Source of the DNA: Actinokineospora iranica
Lineage (GTDB): Bacteria; Actinomycetota; Actinomycetes; Mycobacteriales; Pseudonocardiaceae
Direction of reading: 5' to 3'
NCBI RefSeq assembly: GCF_900101685.1
Contig: NZ_FMZZ01000004.1
Coordinates: 348,772 to 412,771, forward strand
DNA: 64,000 nucleotides
The notes under the pieces: model-generated
What the model saw: only the letters and a program-made list of their open reading frames with translations
Database searches by the model: none
What the model was told of the DNA's origin: nothing
Shown: piece after piece, positions 43,225 to 53,505 of the stretch
How positions within the stretch are numbered: position 1 is the first letter of the stretch
Layout of the letters: each line of letters starts with the position of its first letter
Translations under genes and position numbers: made by a program

Positions 43225-44829
43225 TCAGCCGGTGGGGACCCGCTCCCGCTCGGCAGGCTCGACCGGACGCGGCTTCACCACGACCTTGTCCGGGGTGTCG
43301 GCGAGCACCCCCGCCACCGGGTCGTCCTCGCCGAACCGGCGCACCAGGTCTCGGGCCGGGTGGTAGATCTCATAGATCACCAGCGCGCACAGGACCACGA
43401 CGAACAGGTCGCGGGCGACCACGAACCCGAGGAACCACTCCTCCGGCAGCCCGCGGTTGCTCTCGCCCAGGTAGAACGCCATCCGCGGGGCCCAGACCAG
43501 GGCGTCGACGGTCATCCAGGCCAACAGCAGCTTCCAGCGCGGCATGGCCAGCACCGCCAGCGGCACCAGCCACAGCGAGTACTGCGGGCTCCACACCTTG
43601 TTGGTCAGCAGGAACGCCGCCACCACCAGGAAGCACAGCTGCGCCACCCGCGGCCGCCGCGGCGCGTGCAGCCCGATGAAGGCGATGCCCGCGCACAGCA
43701 GCAGGAACAGCGTCGCGCTGACCAGGTTCAACCAGAACGGCGACTCGCCGAAGGGCACCTCACCGTCGAAGCCCGGCCAGCCGGTGAACCGCATGATCAC
43801 GTTGTAGAGCGAGTCAGGGTCCGCGCCCCGCTCCGAGTTGCGCCGGAAGAACTCCCACCACCCCGGCCGCGTCGAGGCGAACAGGAACAGCGGGGCGTTG
43901 CACGCGACCCACACCGCGGCCGCCGCGCCCGCCGTGCGCCACCAGGCCCGCATCTTCCCCGACCGCAGGCACAGGATCAGCAGCGGACCCAGCAGGAACA
44001 ACGGGTACAGCTTCGCCGCCGCGCCGAGCCCGAGCAGGGTGCCCGCCAGCGTCGGGTGCTTGCGCGACCAGGCCAGCAGGGCCGCCGCGGCGCACGCCGT
44101 GGCGAGCGTGTCGAAGTTGGTGAACGCGTGCACCACGACCAGCGGCGACAACGCGATGAACGCCGCGTCCCACGGCCTGCGCTTGGCCACCAGCGCCGTC
44201 GCCCAGATGGTCACCAGCCACGCCAGCGCCAGCCAGAACGCGCTGATGTCGAAGTACAGGACCACCGGCAGCGCGCTCGGCAGCCACCCGTCGGCGGCCA
44301 GCTCGGCCCAGCCCTGCGCCAGCTTCGCGTTCACCCACTGGAACATCCCGGTGATCACCGGGTACTCCATGTACCGGGTCTGCTGGGTCGGCTCGCCCTC
44401 GTCGTCGTACCAGCTCGTCCGGTACGGGAACGTGTCCGGCCGGTCGAGGCGTTCGGCGGAGTACAGCGGGATGATGTCGGAGTAGCACATGGCCGTGAAC
44501 GGCCGGTTCGAGCGCCAGTCCAGCTCCAGCTTCCCGCCGCCCGCGTCGTATTGCTGCGCGCACGCAGCCTTGCCGAACCAGCCCAGCGCCAACGCGACCA
44601 CGGCCAGCAGCAGCGCCACCCGCAGCGGCGTCCAGAACCAGTGCCTGCCCACGACCGCGTGCCTGCCCAGCGGCCCGCCGAACGGCCCGCTGGCGTGTTC
44701 GGCCAGCGGCTCGGTCCACGTGGGACGCACCCGCTCACGCGGCCCGAGGGTGGCGGTGTCGCTCACCTCGCCCGCCCTGGACCCGCTGGGGGAACCGATC
44801 TCGTCGGCTTGACCTCGGTCGCCTGGCAC
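43225..44829 (-). CDS. GT87-family glycosyltransferase (Rv0051-like)
   Basis: A 534-residue membrane protein with about eleven helices behind a cytoplasmic N-terminal tail of about 60 residues. The first extracytoplasmic loop has 'AMCYSDIIPLYSAERLDR', and further motifs are 'RYMEYPVITGMFQWVNAKLA' and 'TNKVWSPQYSLWLVPLAVLA'. Position next to ponA and the rpsF block matches M. tuberculosis Rv0051. GT87 enzymes transfer mannose from polyprenol-phosphate-mannose outside the membrane. The ponA terminator lies 60 bp upstream, so the gene probably has its own promoter or depends on read-through. Confidence 0.82.
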   Translation of the reverse strand: MPGDRGQADEIGSPSGSRAGEVSDTATLGPRERVRPTWTEPLAEHASGPFGGPLGRHAVVGRHWFWTPLRVALLLAVVALALGWFGKAACAQQYDAGGGKLELDWRSNRPFTAMCYSDIIPLYSAERLDRPDTFPYRTSWYDDEGEPTQQTRYMEYPVITGMFQWVNAKLAQGWAELAADGWLPSALPVVLYFDISAFWLALAWLVTIWATALVAKRRPWDAAFIALSPLVVVHAFTNFDTLATACAAAALLAWSRKHPTLAGTLLGLGAAAKLYPLFLLGPLLILCLRSGKMRAWWRTAGAAAAVWVACNAPLFLFASTRPGWWEFFRRNSERGADPDSLYNVIMRFTGWPGFDGEVPFGESPFWLNLVSATLFLLLCAGIAFIGLHAPRRPRVAQLCFLVVAAFLLTNKVWSPQYSLWLVPLAVLAMPRWKLLLAWMTVDALVWAPRMAFYLGESNRGLPEEWFLGFVVARDLFVVVLCALVIYEIYHPARDLVRRFGEDDPVAGVLADTPDKVVVKPRPVEPAERERVPTG

Positions 44830-44888
44830 GCGGCGATGCTACGGCCTGCGGTGTGCGAACGCGGTCAGCCGAGGCGAAACACACCGAC

Positions 44889-44921
44889 GGCCGGGAGAGT
44901 CCGCAGCGGACGCTCCCGGCC
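44889..44921 (-). terminator. ponA downstream hairpin
   Basis: A 16-bp stem with one mismatch (44889-44904 with 44906-44921), about 20 bp after the ponA stop on the minus strand and followed by GTGTGTTTCG. Confidence 0.65.
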
Positions 44922-44941
44922 GGTATGTGTCGGCTAGTGGG

Positions 44942-47900
44942 CTATCTTGAGCCCCAGCGGTCGTTCTCGTCCTCGTCGCCGCCCATCCCCGGAATCGAGA
45001 TGCCACCGGAGTCGCTCGGCCGGGTGGGCCGGGTGCGCGTCGGGGACGTGGTGGTCGTCGGCGCGGTCTCCGACGGCTCCGGGGTGGTCGTCGTGGTCAC
45101 GGGCGCCTCGGTCGACGGCGGCGGGGCGGCGCTGGACGAGTGCTGCGTCGGCGGCGGCGCGACCGGCTCGGCCTTGCCGATCGGGACGAACTTGCTGAAC
45201 TGCTCCTTCGGCAGCTTCTTCGCCGAGTGGTAGCTGTCCATGAACTTCTTCCAGATCTTGCCCGGCAGGCCGCTGCCGAAGATCGGAACGCCCTTGGCGT
45301 CTCTGAGCTGAATCATGGTTTTGTCGCCGCTCAGCGACACCGCCGTGGACAGCTGCGGGGTGTAGCCGACCATCCACGCCTTGGAGTTGTCCTTGGTGTC
45401 GAGGTACTGGTGAGTGCCGGTCTTCCCGGCGCACGGCCGGTCGTTGGCGCACTCGATGCGCGAGAACTTCGGCACCGGCAGCAGCGACTCGGTGACGTTG
45501 CGGGCGATCTTCTGGTTGCGCTCCGGGTTGTCCTGGTCGAACGCGGGCCGCTCCTGGAAGTCCTGGTGCGTCGCGGCGTTGAACACGATCCCGCCGTCGG
45601 GGTACTCGATGCGGGACACCAGTCGCGGCTTGCGGTAGATGCCGTCCGCGGCGAAGGTCGCGTACGCGGAGGCCATGTCGACGGTGCTCACCTGGGTGGC
45701 GCCACCGCCGATCGCGATGTTGATGTCGTCGGCCGCCTTGTCCAGCGGCGAGCGGATCCCCGCCTCCTTGGCCGCCTCGACGACGCCCCTCGGCTTCACG
45801 TCGTTGTAGACCATGTCGCTGAACACCACGTTCAGCGACTCCTTCATCGCCTGCGCGACCGTGCACTGCCCACATGACGGGGTCGACGCGTTGCGCACTT
45901 TCTCGTCTCTGTCGCCGAACGACTTCGGCGAGCTGTCGTAGACCTCGCCGAGCCCCTTGTCCATCTTGAGCAGCCCGACCAGGTCGAACGGCTTGAACGC
46001 CGACCCCGGCTCCTGCCTGGCCTTGGCGAAGTCGAATCCGACGCCGTTCGAGCCCGGGTAGTAGGCGACGATGTTGCCGGTCTTCGGGTCGACCGCCACG
46101 AGGCCCGGGTGCAGGTTGTCCGGCTGCCCCGCCATCACCTCGGCCACGGCCTTCTCGGCCAGGTCCTGCGCCACCGGGTCGATCGTCGTGGTGATCTTGT
46201 ACCCGTTCTGCTTCATGGTCTCTTCGCTGATGTTCAGCGCTTTGAGCTCATCGGTGACCAAGTCCGGAATGCCCTTGCGGGGGCCGGGCAGGGTGGAGCT
46301 GTTGTCCGACGGCGGCAGCGGAGCCGGGAACGGCTCGGTGCGCTCCTGCTTGGTCATCCACTTGTTCTCGACCATTTTGTCCGACACGTAGTTCCACCGC
46401 TGGTGCTGGTACTCCACGTCCTTCCACCGCGACGGCGTCTGGATCATGCCCGCCAGGAACGCGGCCTGCTGCTTGGTGACCTGGCTGATGTCCACGCCAT
46501 AGTGCGCCTTCGCCGCGGCCGCGATCCCGTACGCGCCCCGGCCGAAGTAGATCGTGTTCAGGTACGCGGTGATGATCTCGTCTTTTTCATAGGTCTCGTT
46601 CATCTTGTAGGACTTGACGAGCTCGACCCACTTGCGGGACAGCGTCTTGTCCTCTTGGCCGCTGGACTTCTTGATGTACTGCTGCGAGATGGTCGAGCCA
46701 CCGCCACCGCCGCCGGTCACGTTGTTCCAGACCGCGCGCATGATGCCGGTGATGTCGAACCCGGCGTTCGACTCGAACGTGGCGTCCTCGGCCGCGTAGA
46801 CCGCGTGCAGCACATGCTTGGGAATCTGGTTGTACTCCAGCATGATCCGGTTGGCGCCGGACCCGGCGATCTTGGTCATCTCGGTCTTGCCGTCGGCGTA
46901 GTAGAGCGTGACGACCTTGTCCTGCTCAGCGGCGACCTCCGCGGGTTTCTTGACCTCGACGAACTGGTAAGTGATGAAGAACGCCAGGACCGGGATGATG
47001 ATCATCAGCGCGGTGCCGACGTACATGGTGCGGCGCACCCGGCGCCAGATCTTCTTCCGGCGCATCGCTCGCTGCTCATCGGTCAGCGGGCCGTCCGCCT
47101 CAGCGGCGCCCGGCTCGTCGTCGTAGTCGTCATAGTCATCGTGGTCGCCGTAATCGGGCTCCGGCTCCCGGTGCGTGAGCAACTCCGGCTCCGACCGCGA
47201 CTGCCCCGGCGTCTTGCGCATGAAGACGGTCTGGTCGGCGTCCTCCCCGGGACGGCCGACGGCACCCAAGGCGACGGTCGCGTCCGACACCGGCGGACCA
47301 CTCAGCTTCCGCAGCCCAGGCGGCGGCGTCGACGGCCCGCCCTTGGTCCTGCCCGCCCCGGGAATCGCCCTGGTCGCGCCAGGCCCACCAGGCCCCACGG
47401 GCCCACCAGGCCCTGCCTGCGCACCGGGCCCACCCGCACCGCCAGGGCCACCGAGCCCGCCGGGTCCGCCGGGTCCGCCAAGCCGCGCCGCGGCCCCGAG
47501 CCCTGCCACGGCCCCGTTCGGGCCGCCCGTTCCAGCGCTGCCGTTCGGCCCCGCGGGCCCCTGGGGACCGCCGGACCGGTTGGGTCCCCCAGGCCCACCC
47601 GGTCCGCCGGGCCCTCCAGGTCCACCGGCCCCGTTCGGACCGCCGGGCCCCTCTGGCCCGCTGGGCCCGCCACGCCCGCCGAGCCCACCTGGCCCGCCGG
47701 GACCACCTGGCCCGCCGAGCCCACCTGGCCCGCCGGGACCACCTGATCCATGGGGTCCGCCAAGCCCGCCTGGTCCGCCTGGTCCGTTGGGTCCGCCTGG
47801 TCCGCCGCGCCCGTTGGGGCTGCCGACTCCGCCACGCCCGTGCTGGCCGTCCGGCCCGCTTGGCCCGCGGCCGCCGAAGCCACCTGGCCCGTCGGTACCG

Positions 47901-48598
47901 ACGGGCCCACCTCGACCACCCGGCCCACCTGCTCCCCCGCCAAGCCCGTTAGAGCCACCGGGCCCGCCAGGCCCGTTCGGGCCGCCGAGTCCGCCAGGCC
48001 CGTTCGGGCCGCCGAGTCCGCCAGGCCCGTTCGGGCCGCCGAGTCCGCCAGGCCCACCGGGTCCGCTGGGGCCGCCGGGCCCGTTCGGGCCGCCAAGTCC
48101 GCCAGGCCCACCGGGTCCGCCAGGCCCACCAGGCCCGCTGGGGCCGCCGAGCCCGCCGGGTCCACCTGGCTCGCCGGGACCACCTGGCCGGGGTCCGCCA
48201 TTGCCGCGTCCACCGCCGAGGGGACTACCCGGCCCACCTGCCCGCCCGCTGGTGGGGCCCAGTCCCGCGCCTGCCGCCACCGCTCCCGCTGCGCCCGGTC
48301 CACCCACGCCGCGACCGCCGCGACCACCGGTGGCGCCGTTCGGAGCCGGGCCGCCGCGCATCGGCGCGCCCGCGACCGGCCTGCCGCCGGGGATGCCGTC
48401 CGGGCCGCGCCGGTTCGGCCGCTCGCCGCGGCCGTCCGCCTGCGTGCCGCCCTGGTCGGCGTCGTCGTCATCCCACAGTGGGCTCCAGAAGCCGGTGCTT
48501 TCCACCGACTGCTCGGCGGGGCCCCCGCCTGCGTCCGGGTCCTCTCCGGTGGGCCACTGGGGCTCCCCGCGTCGTCGCTGGTCACGGTGGTCGTTCAC
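44942..48598 (-). CDS. ponA: class A penicillin-binding protein with collagen-like cytoplasmic tail
   Basis: A bifunctional peptidoglycan synthase (1218 residues) of the PonA1 position. Residues 1-120 are acidic and polar, about 120-408 a Gly-X-Y collagen-like tract, 460-500 very acidic, and about 524-546 a transmembrane helix. The GT51 domain has '[20 protein letters not shown]' and '[13 protein letters not shown]'. The transpeptidase has SxxK in 'EPGSAFKPF', SxN in 'MKESLNVVF' and KTG in 'CAGKTGTHQ'. The C-terminal tail is Pro/Thr-rich. Typical PonA1 proteins are far shorter at the N-terminus. The adjoining DUF5318 gene and PadR match the mycobacterial context. Confidence 0.95.
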   Translation of the reverse strand: MNDHRDQRRRGEPQWPTGEDPDAGGGPAEQSVESTGFWSPLWDDDDADQGGTQADGRGERPNRRGPDGIPGGRPVAGAPMRGGPAPNGATGGRGGRGVGGPGAAGAVAAGAGLGPTSGRAGGPGSPLGGGRGNGGPRPGGPGEPGGPGGLGGPSGPGGPGGPGGPGGLGGPNGPGGPSGPGGPGGLGGPNGPGGLGGPNGPGGLGGPNGPGGPGGSNGLGGGAGGPGGRGGPVGTDGPGGFGGRGPSGPDGQHGRGGVGSPNGRGGPGGPNGPGGPGGLGGPHGSGGPGGPGGLGGPGGPGGPGGLGGRGGPSGPEGPGGPNGAGGPGGPGGPGGPGGPNRSGGPQGPAGPNGSAGTGGPNGAVAGLGAAARLGGPGGPGGLGGPGGAGGPGAQAGPGGPVGPGGPGATRAIPGAGRTKGGPSTPPPGLRKLSGPPVSDATVALGAVGRPGEDADQTVFMRKTPGQSRSEPELLTHREPEPDYGDHDDYDDYDDEPGAAEADGPLTDEQRAMRRKKIWRRVRRTMYVGTALMIIIPVLAFFITYQFVEVKKPAEVAAEQDKVVTLYYADGKTEMTKIAGSGANRIMLEYNQIPKHVLHAVYAAEDATFESNAGFDITGIMRAVWNNVTGGGGGGSTISQQYIKKSSGQEDKTLSRKWVELVKSYKMNETYEKDEIITAYLNTIYFGRGAYGIAAAAKAHYGVDISQVTKQQAAFLAGMIQTPSRWKDVEYQHQRWNYVSDKMVENKWMTKQERTEPFPAPLPPSDNSSTLPGPRKGIPDLVTDELKALNISEETMKQNGYKITTTIDPVAQDLAEKAVAEVMAGQPDNLHPGLVAVDPKTGNIVAYYPGSNGVGFDFAKARQEPGSAFKPFDLVGLLKMDKGLGEVYDSSPKSFGDRDEKVRNASTPSCGQCTVAQAMKESLNVVFSDMVYNDVKPRGVVEAAKEAGIRSPLDKAADDINIAIGGGATQVSTVDMASAYATFAADGIYRKPRLVSRIEYPDGGIVFNAATHQDFQERPAFDQDNPERNQKIARNVTESLLPVPKFSRIECANDRPCAGKTGTHQYLDTKDNSKAWMVGYTPQLSTAVSLSGDKTMIQLRDAKGVPIFGSGLPGKIWKKFMDSYHSAKKLPKEQFSKFVPIGKAEPVAPPPTQHSSSAAPPPSTEAPVTTTTTPEPSETAPTTTTSPTRTRPTRPSDSGGISIPGMGGDEDENDRWGSR
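47375..48241 (-). repeat. collagen-like Gly-X-Y coding region of ponA
   Basis: Codons about 120-408 of the PBP encode mainly Gly-Pro-Gly, Gly-Leu-Gly and Gly-Pro-Asn triplets. The DNA contains a 27-bp unit repeated three times without a mismatch (47974-48000, 48001-48027, 48028-48054), which points to recent slippage or recombination. Confidence 0.85.
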
Positions 48599-48704
48599 GA
48601 AACAGCCTCCCAGACCGAGGCCCCGGCACGGGGCGTCGTTCGGTGGTCAAGCGCGGCGGGCACGGCGATCAGCCTGCGAAGGCACTGGGTCACTCGCAAG
48701 CTCC

Positions 48705-49109
48705 TCACTCCGCTGCCGTCCTCCTGCGGGTTTTGGGCGTGCGAACGCCCCCCGTCCCCAGGACGTATGACTGGACCAGGTGGTTCCATGAGCAAGTCCG
48801 GCAGACCTCCACCGTGTAAACGGTGAACTCCTCGAACATCGCTGCCATCCGCGCCAGCTCCTCCGGCGCGCGAGCCGAGCCGGAGGCGTGCTTGAGTTCG
48901 TCGCCGTAGACCCAGTTCACGTGCGTCAGATGTTCCTTGCGGCAGACCGGGCAGGCCACCTCGGTCGACTGGCCATGGAACTTCGCCGCGCGCAGCAGGT
49001 ACGGGTTCGCGTCGCACACCTCATGGGTGCCGACCCGACCCGAGTAGACCTCCGCGAGCAGCGACCGACGCTGCAACGCGTAGTCGACCACCTGTCGCTG
49101 CGTTCGCAC
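48705..49109 (-). CDS. DUF5318 family protein
   Basis: A 134-residue cytoplasmic protein, homologue of M. tuberculosis Rv0049 by position next to ponA1. It has two Cys pairs, '[10 protein letters not shown]' and '[10 protein letters not shown]', that probably bind zinc, and '[33 protein letters not shown]', typical of the family. The role is unknown. It lies 106 bp upstream of ponA on the same strand, and conservation of this neighbourhood suggests a link to wall synthesis (inference). Confidence 0.8.
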   Translation of the reverse strand: MRTQRQVVDYALQRRSLLAEVYSGRVGTHEVCDANPYLLRAAKFHGQSTEVACPVCRKEHLTHVNWVYGDELKHASGSARAPEELARMAAMFEEFTVYTVEVCRTCSWNHLVQSYVLGTGGVRTPKTRRRTAAE

Positions 49110-49304
49110 GAGGACAGCCTACGCGGCGCTGTTACCACGGCGGTGGGCCGATCGGCGTCACGAACATGCACCGTGCGTCACATTTGTGATCTAGGCGCTG
49201 GTGACCGGCCGGGAAGCGTGCGATCCGGCGCGCAAGGCCCTCACCTGCGGTGTTTACGTGGCGATTGACACACGCCCGCAAGTTGGACACCCTCGTGATG
49301 TATC

Positions 49305-49345
49305 GGCACGATATAGTCGCCCACTAGGTCAACTCGTATCGTGCC
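49305..49345. promoter_or_regulatory. candidate PadR operator
   Basis: GGCACGATA (49305-49313) and its exact reverse complement TATCGTGCC (49337-49345) are 32 bp apart centre to centre, about three helical turns, just before the PadR ribosome-binding site. Confidence 0.45.
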
Positions 49346-49365
49346 TCGTCCGTCAGGAGGTGCCC

Positions 49366-49911
49366 GTGCTCGAATTCGCGATCCTCGGGCTGCTCCACGA
49401 GGCGCCGATGCACGGCTACGAGCTGCGCAAGCGGCTGCACGATCTGCTCGGCACGCTCCGCGCGTTCTCCTACGGCTCGCTTTATCCGACCCTGCGTCGG
49501 CTGCTGCGGTCCGGGTGGATCGTCGAGGAGGCGCCGGACCCGGAGCCCAGATCGTGGGGCAGGCGCGGCAAGCGCGTGTACAAGCTCACCGCCGAGGGTA
49601 AGGAACGTTTCGCGGAGCTGCTGGCCGACGCGGGCCCGCAGACCTGGGACGACGAGGGATTCGGCGTCCACATGGCGTTCTTCTCCCGGACACCGGCCGA
49701 GGTCAGGATGCGGATCCTGGAGGGCAGGCGGCGGCGGGTCGAGGAGCGCCGGGAGGGTCTGCGCAGCTCGATGGCGCGGGCCGGGGAGCAGATCGACCGC
49801 TACACCCGGGAGTTGCACCGGTTGGGACTGGAGACCAGCGAGCGCGAGGTGCGCTGGCTGAACGAGTTGATCGCGCACGAGCAGCGCGAGCAGCGCGGCA
49901 CCACGAATTGA
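49366..49911 (+). CDS. PadR family transcriptional regulator
   Basis: A 181-residue winged-helix regulator: '[28 protein letters not shown]', '[19 protein letters not shown]' and '[17 protein letters not shown]', followed by a long C-terminal dimerisation helix. It is the positional homologue of M. tuberculosis Rv0047c, next to ino1. GTG 49366 follows AGGAGG at 49355-49360. A 9-bp inverted repeat lies immediately upstream. Its stop is 70 bp from the start of ino1 on the same strand, so the two are probably co-transcribed and PadR may control inositol synthesis (inference). Confidence 0.9.
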   Translation: MLEFAILGLLHEAPMHGYELRKRLHDLLGTLRAFSYGSLYPTLRRLLRSGWIVEEAPDPEPRSWGRRGKRVYKLTAEGKERFAELLADAGPQTWDDEGFGVHMAFFSRTPAEVRMRILEGRRRRVEERREGLRSSMARAGEQIDRYTRELHRLGLETSEREVRWLNELIAHEQREQRGTTN

Positions 49912-49981
49912 CCGCCAGGCAGGCGACGCGCCTGTGACGAGGACCGCGCCAGGCGCGGCTAGAACGAGAAGGAGAACCGGC

Positions 49982-51073
49982 ATGGGCGAGAACCGCCAGA
50001 GCGTGCGGGTGGCCATCGTCGGCGTCGGCAACTGCGCGGCGTCGCTTGTGCAGGGGGTGCACTACTACCGCGACGCCGACCCAGCCTCCCGGGTGCCCGG
50101 TCTGATGCACGTCCAGTTCGGCGACTACCACGTGCGCGACATCGAGTTCGTGGCCGCGTTCGACGTCGACGCGAAGAAGGTCGGCCGCGACCTGTCCGAG
50201 GCCATCGTCGCCAGCGAGAACAACACGATCAAGATCTGCGACGTCCCCCCGCTGGACGTCCCGGTGCAGCGCGGCCACACCTTCGACGGCCTCGGCGAGT
50301 ACTACCGGGAGATCATCTCCGAGTCCGACGAGGACCCGGTCGACGTGGTCGCGGCGCTGCGCGCGGCCAAGGTCGACGTGCTGGTGTCGTACCTGCCGGT
50401 CGGCTCGGAGGACGCCGACCGCTTCTACGCCCAGTGCGCCATCGACGCGGGGGTCGCCTTCGTCAACGCCCTGCCGGTCTTCATCGCCTCCGACCCGGAG
50501 TGGGCGGCCAAGTTCACCGAGGCGGGTGTCCCGATCGTCGGCGACGACATCAAGTCCCAGGTCGGCGCCACCATCACGCACCGGGTGATGGCGAAGCTGT
50601 TCGAGGACCGCGGCGTTGAGCTGCAGCGGACCTACCAGCTCAACTTCGGCGGCAACATGGACTTCATGAACATGCTGGAGCGCAAGCGCCTGCAGTCGAA
50701 GAAGATCTCCAAGACCCAGTCGGTCACCTCCCAGATCCCGCACGAGATGGCGAAGGCGGACGTCCACATCGGCCCGTCCGACCACGTGCCGTGGCTGGAC
50801 GACCGCAAGTGGGCCTATGTGCGCCTGGAGGGCCGCTCCTTCGGTGACACGCCGCTGAACCTGGAGTACAAGCTGGAGGTCTGGGACTCCCCCAACTCCG
50901 CTGGCGTCATCATCGACGCCGTCCGCGCCGCCAAGATCGCCCTCGACCGGGGCATCGGCGGCCCCATCCTCTCGGCGTCGAGCTACTTCATGAAGTCCCC
51001 GCCCGAGCAGTACTCCGACGACGACGCCTACGAGGCCGTCGAGGCCTTCATCCGAGGCGACGTCGAACGCTGA
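49982..51073 (+). CDS. ino1: inositol-3-phosphate synthase
   Basis: Converts glucose-6-phosphate to 1L-myo-inositol-1-phosphate with NAD+, the first step toward phosphatidylinositol, lipomannan and mycothiol. The 363-residue product is the short actinobacterial/archaeal type: NAD fold '[20 protein letters not shown]', '[17 protein letters not shown]', '[16 protein letters not shown]', '[12 protein letters not shown]' and '[20 protein letters not shown]'. ATG 49982 has AGAAGGAG upstream. It follows PadR directly and ends in a strong hairpin. Confidence 0.96.
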   Translation: MGENRQSVRVAIVGVGNCAASLVQGVHYYRDADPASRVPGLMHVQFGDYHVRDIEFVAAFDVDAKKVGRDLSEAIVASENNTIKICDVPPLDVPVQRGHTFDGLGEYYREIISESDEDPVDVVAALRAAKVDVLVSYLPVGSEDADRFYAQCAIDAGVAFVNALPVFIASDPEWAAKFTEAGVPIVGDDIKSQVGATITHRVMAKLFEDRGVELQRTYQLNFGGNMDFMNMLERKRLQSKKISKTQSVTSQIPHEMAKADVHIGPSDHVPWLDDRKWAYVRLEGRSFGDTPLNLEYKLEVWDSPNSAGVIIDAVRAAKIALDRGIGGPILSASSYFMKSPPEQYSDDDAYEAVEAFIRGDVER

Positions 51074-51097
51074 GCGAGAAGCACTGAGCGATTCAGG

Positions 51098-51133
51098 AGG
51101 CCACCATCGGGCGACTTCGCCTGGTGGTGGCCT
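51098..51133 (+). terminator. ino1 terminator
   Basis: A 16-bp stem with two G-U pairs (51098-51113 with 51118-51133), tetraloop ACTT, 24 bp after the ino1 stop. Confidence 0.75.
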
Positions 51134-51349
51134 TCTGCGTCGGCGAAGTGCTCCGGTCGCGCTGAGCGGATCATGATCGCGAGGGGTTGCCGGGTCGTCG
51201 CTCAGTGCGACAAGCTGGGCAGACAGTGATCTGTTCGCTCGCCGTTCACTTCGATGTCCGCTGGCCCTGGCTTGCGGCTCCTACGGTCGCGCTCAGTTCC
51301 CACTGACCATGGTCGGCCCGCGCCACCGGGCGGACCGGAGGAGGCCCCC

Positions 51350-53410
51350 GTGTCCACCACCGACGGCCGGATACCCCTGCCGCTGCTTCCGTCGACGCAT
51401 CCGCTCGGCCGGGCCGCGGTGACGTGTGAGTACCGCTGCGGCAGCGCCTGTTCCCATGAGGCGCCCAACACCTCGGACAACGCGTACTTCGGTGACGTTG
51501 TCCGCTCGATCGTCAGCAGACGCGGAATGCTCAGGGCAGGCGCCGTGCTCGCCGTCGCCGGGGCGGGGGCCGCTGTGGTCGGCGGGTCCGCCGCGGCCGC
51601 GCCCGCAGGCGAGCAGGGGCAGGACCGGCGTCGGCCCGCGCGGGGGCTGGACTTCGCGCCGGTCGCGCCGAACACCGAGGACCGGATCGTCACGGCCGAG
51701 GGGTACGAGTCGGCGGTCGTGATCAAGTGGGGCGACCCGGTGCTGCCGGGGGCGCCCGCGTTCGACTTCGACAAGCAGACCGCGGCGGCGCAGGCGAAGC
51801 AGTTCGGCTTCAACAACGACTTCTGCGGGCTGGTCCCGCTGACGCACGACCGCTACCTGATGGTGTCGAACCACGAGTACACCAGCGAATCCTTCATGTT
51901 CAAGGGCTTCGACGCGGCCAACCCCACCGAGGAGCAGGTGCGGATCGGCTGGGCGGCGCACGGGCTGTCGGTCGTCGCGGTGGAGCGGGACGGGCGCAGC
52001 GGCAAACTGCTGCCCAAGATCGACCGCAGGTACAACCGCCGGATCACCATGACCTCGGAGTTCGAGGTCGACGGACCGGCCGCGGGCAGCGCGCTGCTGC
52101 GCACCAAGGCCGACCCGAGCGGGCGCAAGGTGCTGGGCACGATGAACAACTGCGCGGGCGGCGTGACGCCGTGGGGCACGATCCTGTCCGGCGAGGAGAA
52201 CTTCAACCAGTACTTCGCCAACGCCAACCAGGTCACCGACCCGGTGGCGAAGGCCCGGCTGGCCCGCTACGGCCTTTCCGGCGGCGCGACCACCCGCAAG
52301 TGGGAGCGCTTCGACGAGCGGTTCGACGTGGCCAAGGAGCCCAACGAGGTCAACCGGTTCGGCTGGGTCGTCGAACTCGACCCGCTTGAGCCCGACTCGG
52401 CCCCGGTCAAGCACACCGCGCTCGGCCGCTTCAAGCACGAGGGCGCGAACATCCAGGTCGCCCGCGACGGCCGCGTCGTGGCCTATCTCGGCGACGACGA
52501 GCGGTTCGACTACATCTACAAGTTCGTCTCCACACAGCGGATGCGCCCCGGCCAGAGCCGGTGGGCCCGCGCGCACAACAAGAAGCTGCTCTCCGAGGGC
52601 ACCCTGTACGTCGCACGGTTCACCGGCGACAGCCCGGCGTCGGAGATCGGCTCGCAGACCCCGCCCAGCGACGGCGCGTTCGACGGCACCGGCGAGTGGA
52701 TTCCGCTGGCGTCCGGCGACAAGTCCTATGTGGACGGCTTCACCGCGGAAGAGGTCTACGTCTTCACCCGGCTCGCCGCGGACAAGGTCGGCGCGACCAA
52801 GATGGACCGTCCCGAGGACGTGCAGCCCAACCCGGTCACCGGTCGCGTGTACGCCGCGCTGACCAACAACACCGACCGCGGCAAGCCGGGCAAGGAAGGC
52901 CCCACCGAGATCAACCCGCGCAACGGCAACCGGCACGGGCACGTGCTGGAGTGGGAGGAGAAGGGCGGCGACCACACCGCGCTCACCTTCTCCTGGCGAC
53001 TGCTGCTGGTCTGCGGCGACCCGGCCGCGACCGACACCTACTTCGGCGGCTACGACAAGTCGCAGGTCAGCCCCATCTCCTGCCCGGACAACCTGGCGTT
53101 CGACCGGCACGGCAACCTGTGGATCTCCACCGACGGCAACGCGCTCGGCTCCAACGACGGCCTGTTCGCGGTAGCCACCCAGGGCCCCGAACGCGGCCAC
53201 GTCAAGCAGTTCCTCACCGTCCCGATCGGCGCGGAGACCTGCGGCCCGGTGATCGAGGACAAGTTCGTCCTGGTCTCGGTGCAGCACCCGGGCGAACTGG
53301 ACGGCGCGAGCGCAGACAACCCGATGGCCCACTGGCCCGAGGGCGGCTCAGCCCAGCCGCGCCCCGCTGTCGCGGTGATCTGGAAGCCAGGCCGCAAGAT
53401 CGGCGAGTGA
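51350..53410 (+). CDS. PhoX-family (DUF839) Tat-exported protein
   Basis: A 686-residue protein. GTG 51350 has GGAGGAGG upstream. After a 55-residue leading segment comes a twin-arginine signal 'SRRGMLRAGAVLAVAGAGA', so it is exported folded. The mature part shows PhoX/DUF839 blocks 'GFNNDFCGLVPL', 'VSNHEYTSESFMF', 'NCAGGVTPWGTILSGEENFNQYF', 'HEGANIQVARDGRVVAYLGDDERFDYIYKFV' and 'MDRPEDVQPNP'. PhoX enzymes are calcium/iron-dependent alkaline phosphatases made under phosphate limitation. No PHO box is apparent upstream. A GC hairpin ends the gene. Confidence 0.88.
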   Translation: MSTTDGRIPLPLLPSTHPLGRAAVTCEYRCGSACSHEAPNTSDNAYFGDVVRSIVSRRGMLRAGAVLAVAGAGAAVVGGSAAAAPAGEQGQDRRRPARGLDFAPVAPNTEDRIVTAEGYESAVVIKWGDPVLPGAPAFDFDKQTAAAQAKQFGFNNDFCGLVPLTHDRYLMVSNHEYTSESFMFKGFDAANPTEEQVRIGWAAHGLSVVAVERDGRSGKLLPKIDRRYNRRITMTSEFEVDGPAAGSALLRTKADPSGRKVLGTMNNCAGGVTPWGTILSGEENFNQYFANANQVTDPVAKARLARYGLSGGATTRKWERFDERFDVAKEPNEVNRFGWVVELDPLEPDSAPVKHTALGRFKHEGANIQVARDGRVVAYLGDDERFDYIYKFVSTQRMRPGQSRWARAHNKKLLSEGTLYVARFTGDSPASEIGSQTPPSDGAFDGTGEWIPLASGDKSYVDGFTAEEVYVFTRLAADKVGATKMDRPEDVQPNPVTGRVYAALTNNTDRGKPGKEGPTEINPRNGNRHGHVLEWEEKGGDHTALTFSWRLLLVCGDPAATDTYFGGYDKSQVSPISCPDNLAFDRHGNLWISTDGNALGSNDGLFAVATQGPERGHVKQFLTVPIGAETCGPVIEDKFVLVSVQHPGELDGASADNPMAHWPEGGSAQPRPAVAVIWKPGRKIGE

Positions 53411-53420
53411 TCCGACGCGC

Positions 53421-53456
53421 GCCTGCCGCCTCCGAGCCGTTCCGGGGGCGGCAGGC
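53421..53456 (+). terminator. phoX-like gene terminator hairpin
   Basis: GCCTGCCGCC (53421-53430) pairs with GGCGGCAGGC (53447-53456), with additional inner pairing. It lies 10 bp after the stop and has no T tract. Confidence 0.6.
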
Positions 53457-53505
53457 AGCGCGTTCTATGGCAGCGCGCCTGTCGTGATGCCCTAGATTGG
53501 CAGCC

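Noticed and set aside
47375..48241. CRISPR-like array from regularly repeated DNA
   Set aside because: The repeats are in frame and encode Gly-X-Y triplets within the PBP gene; there are no unique spacers and no cas genes.
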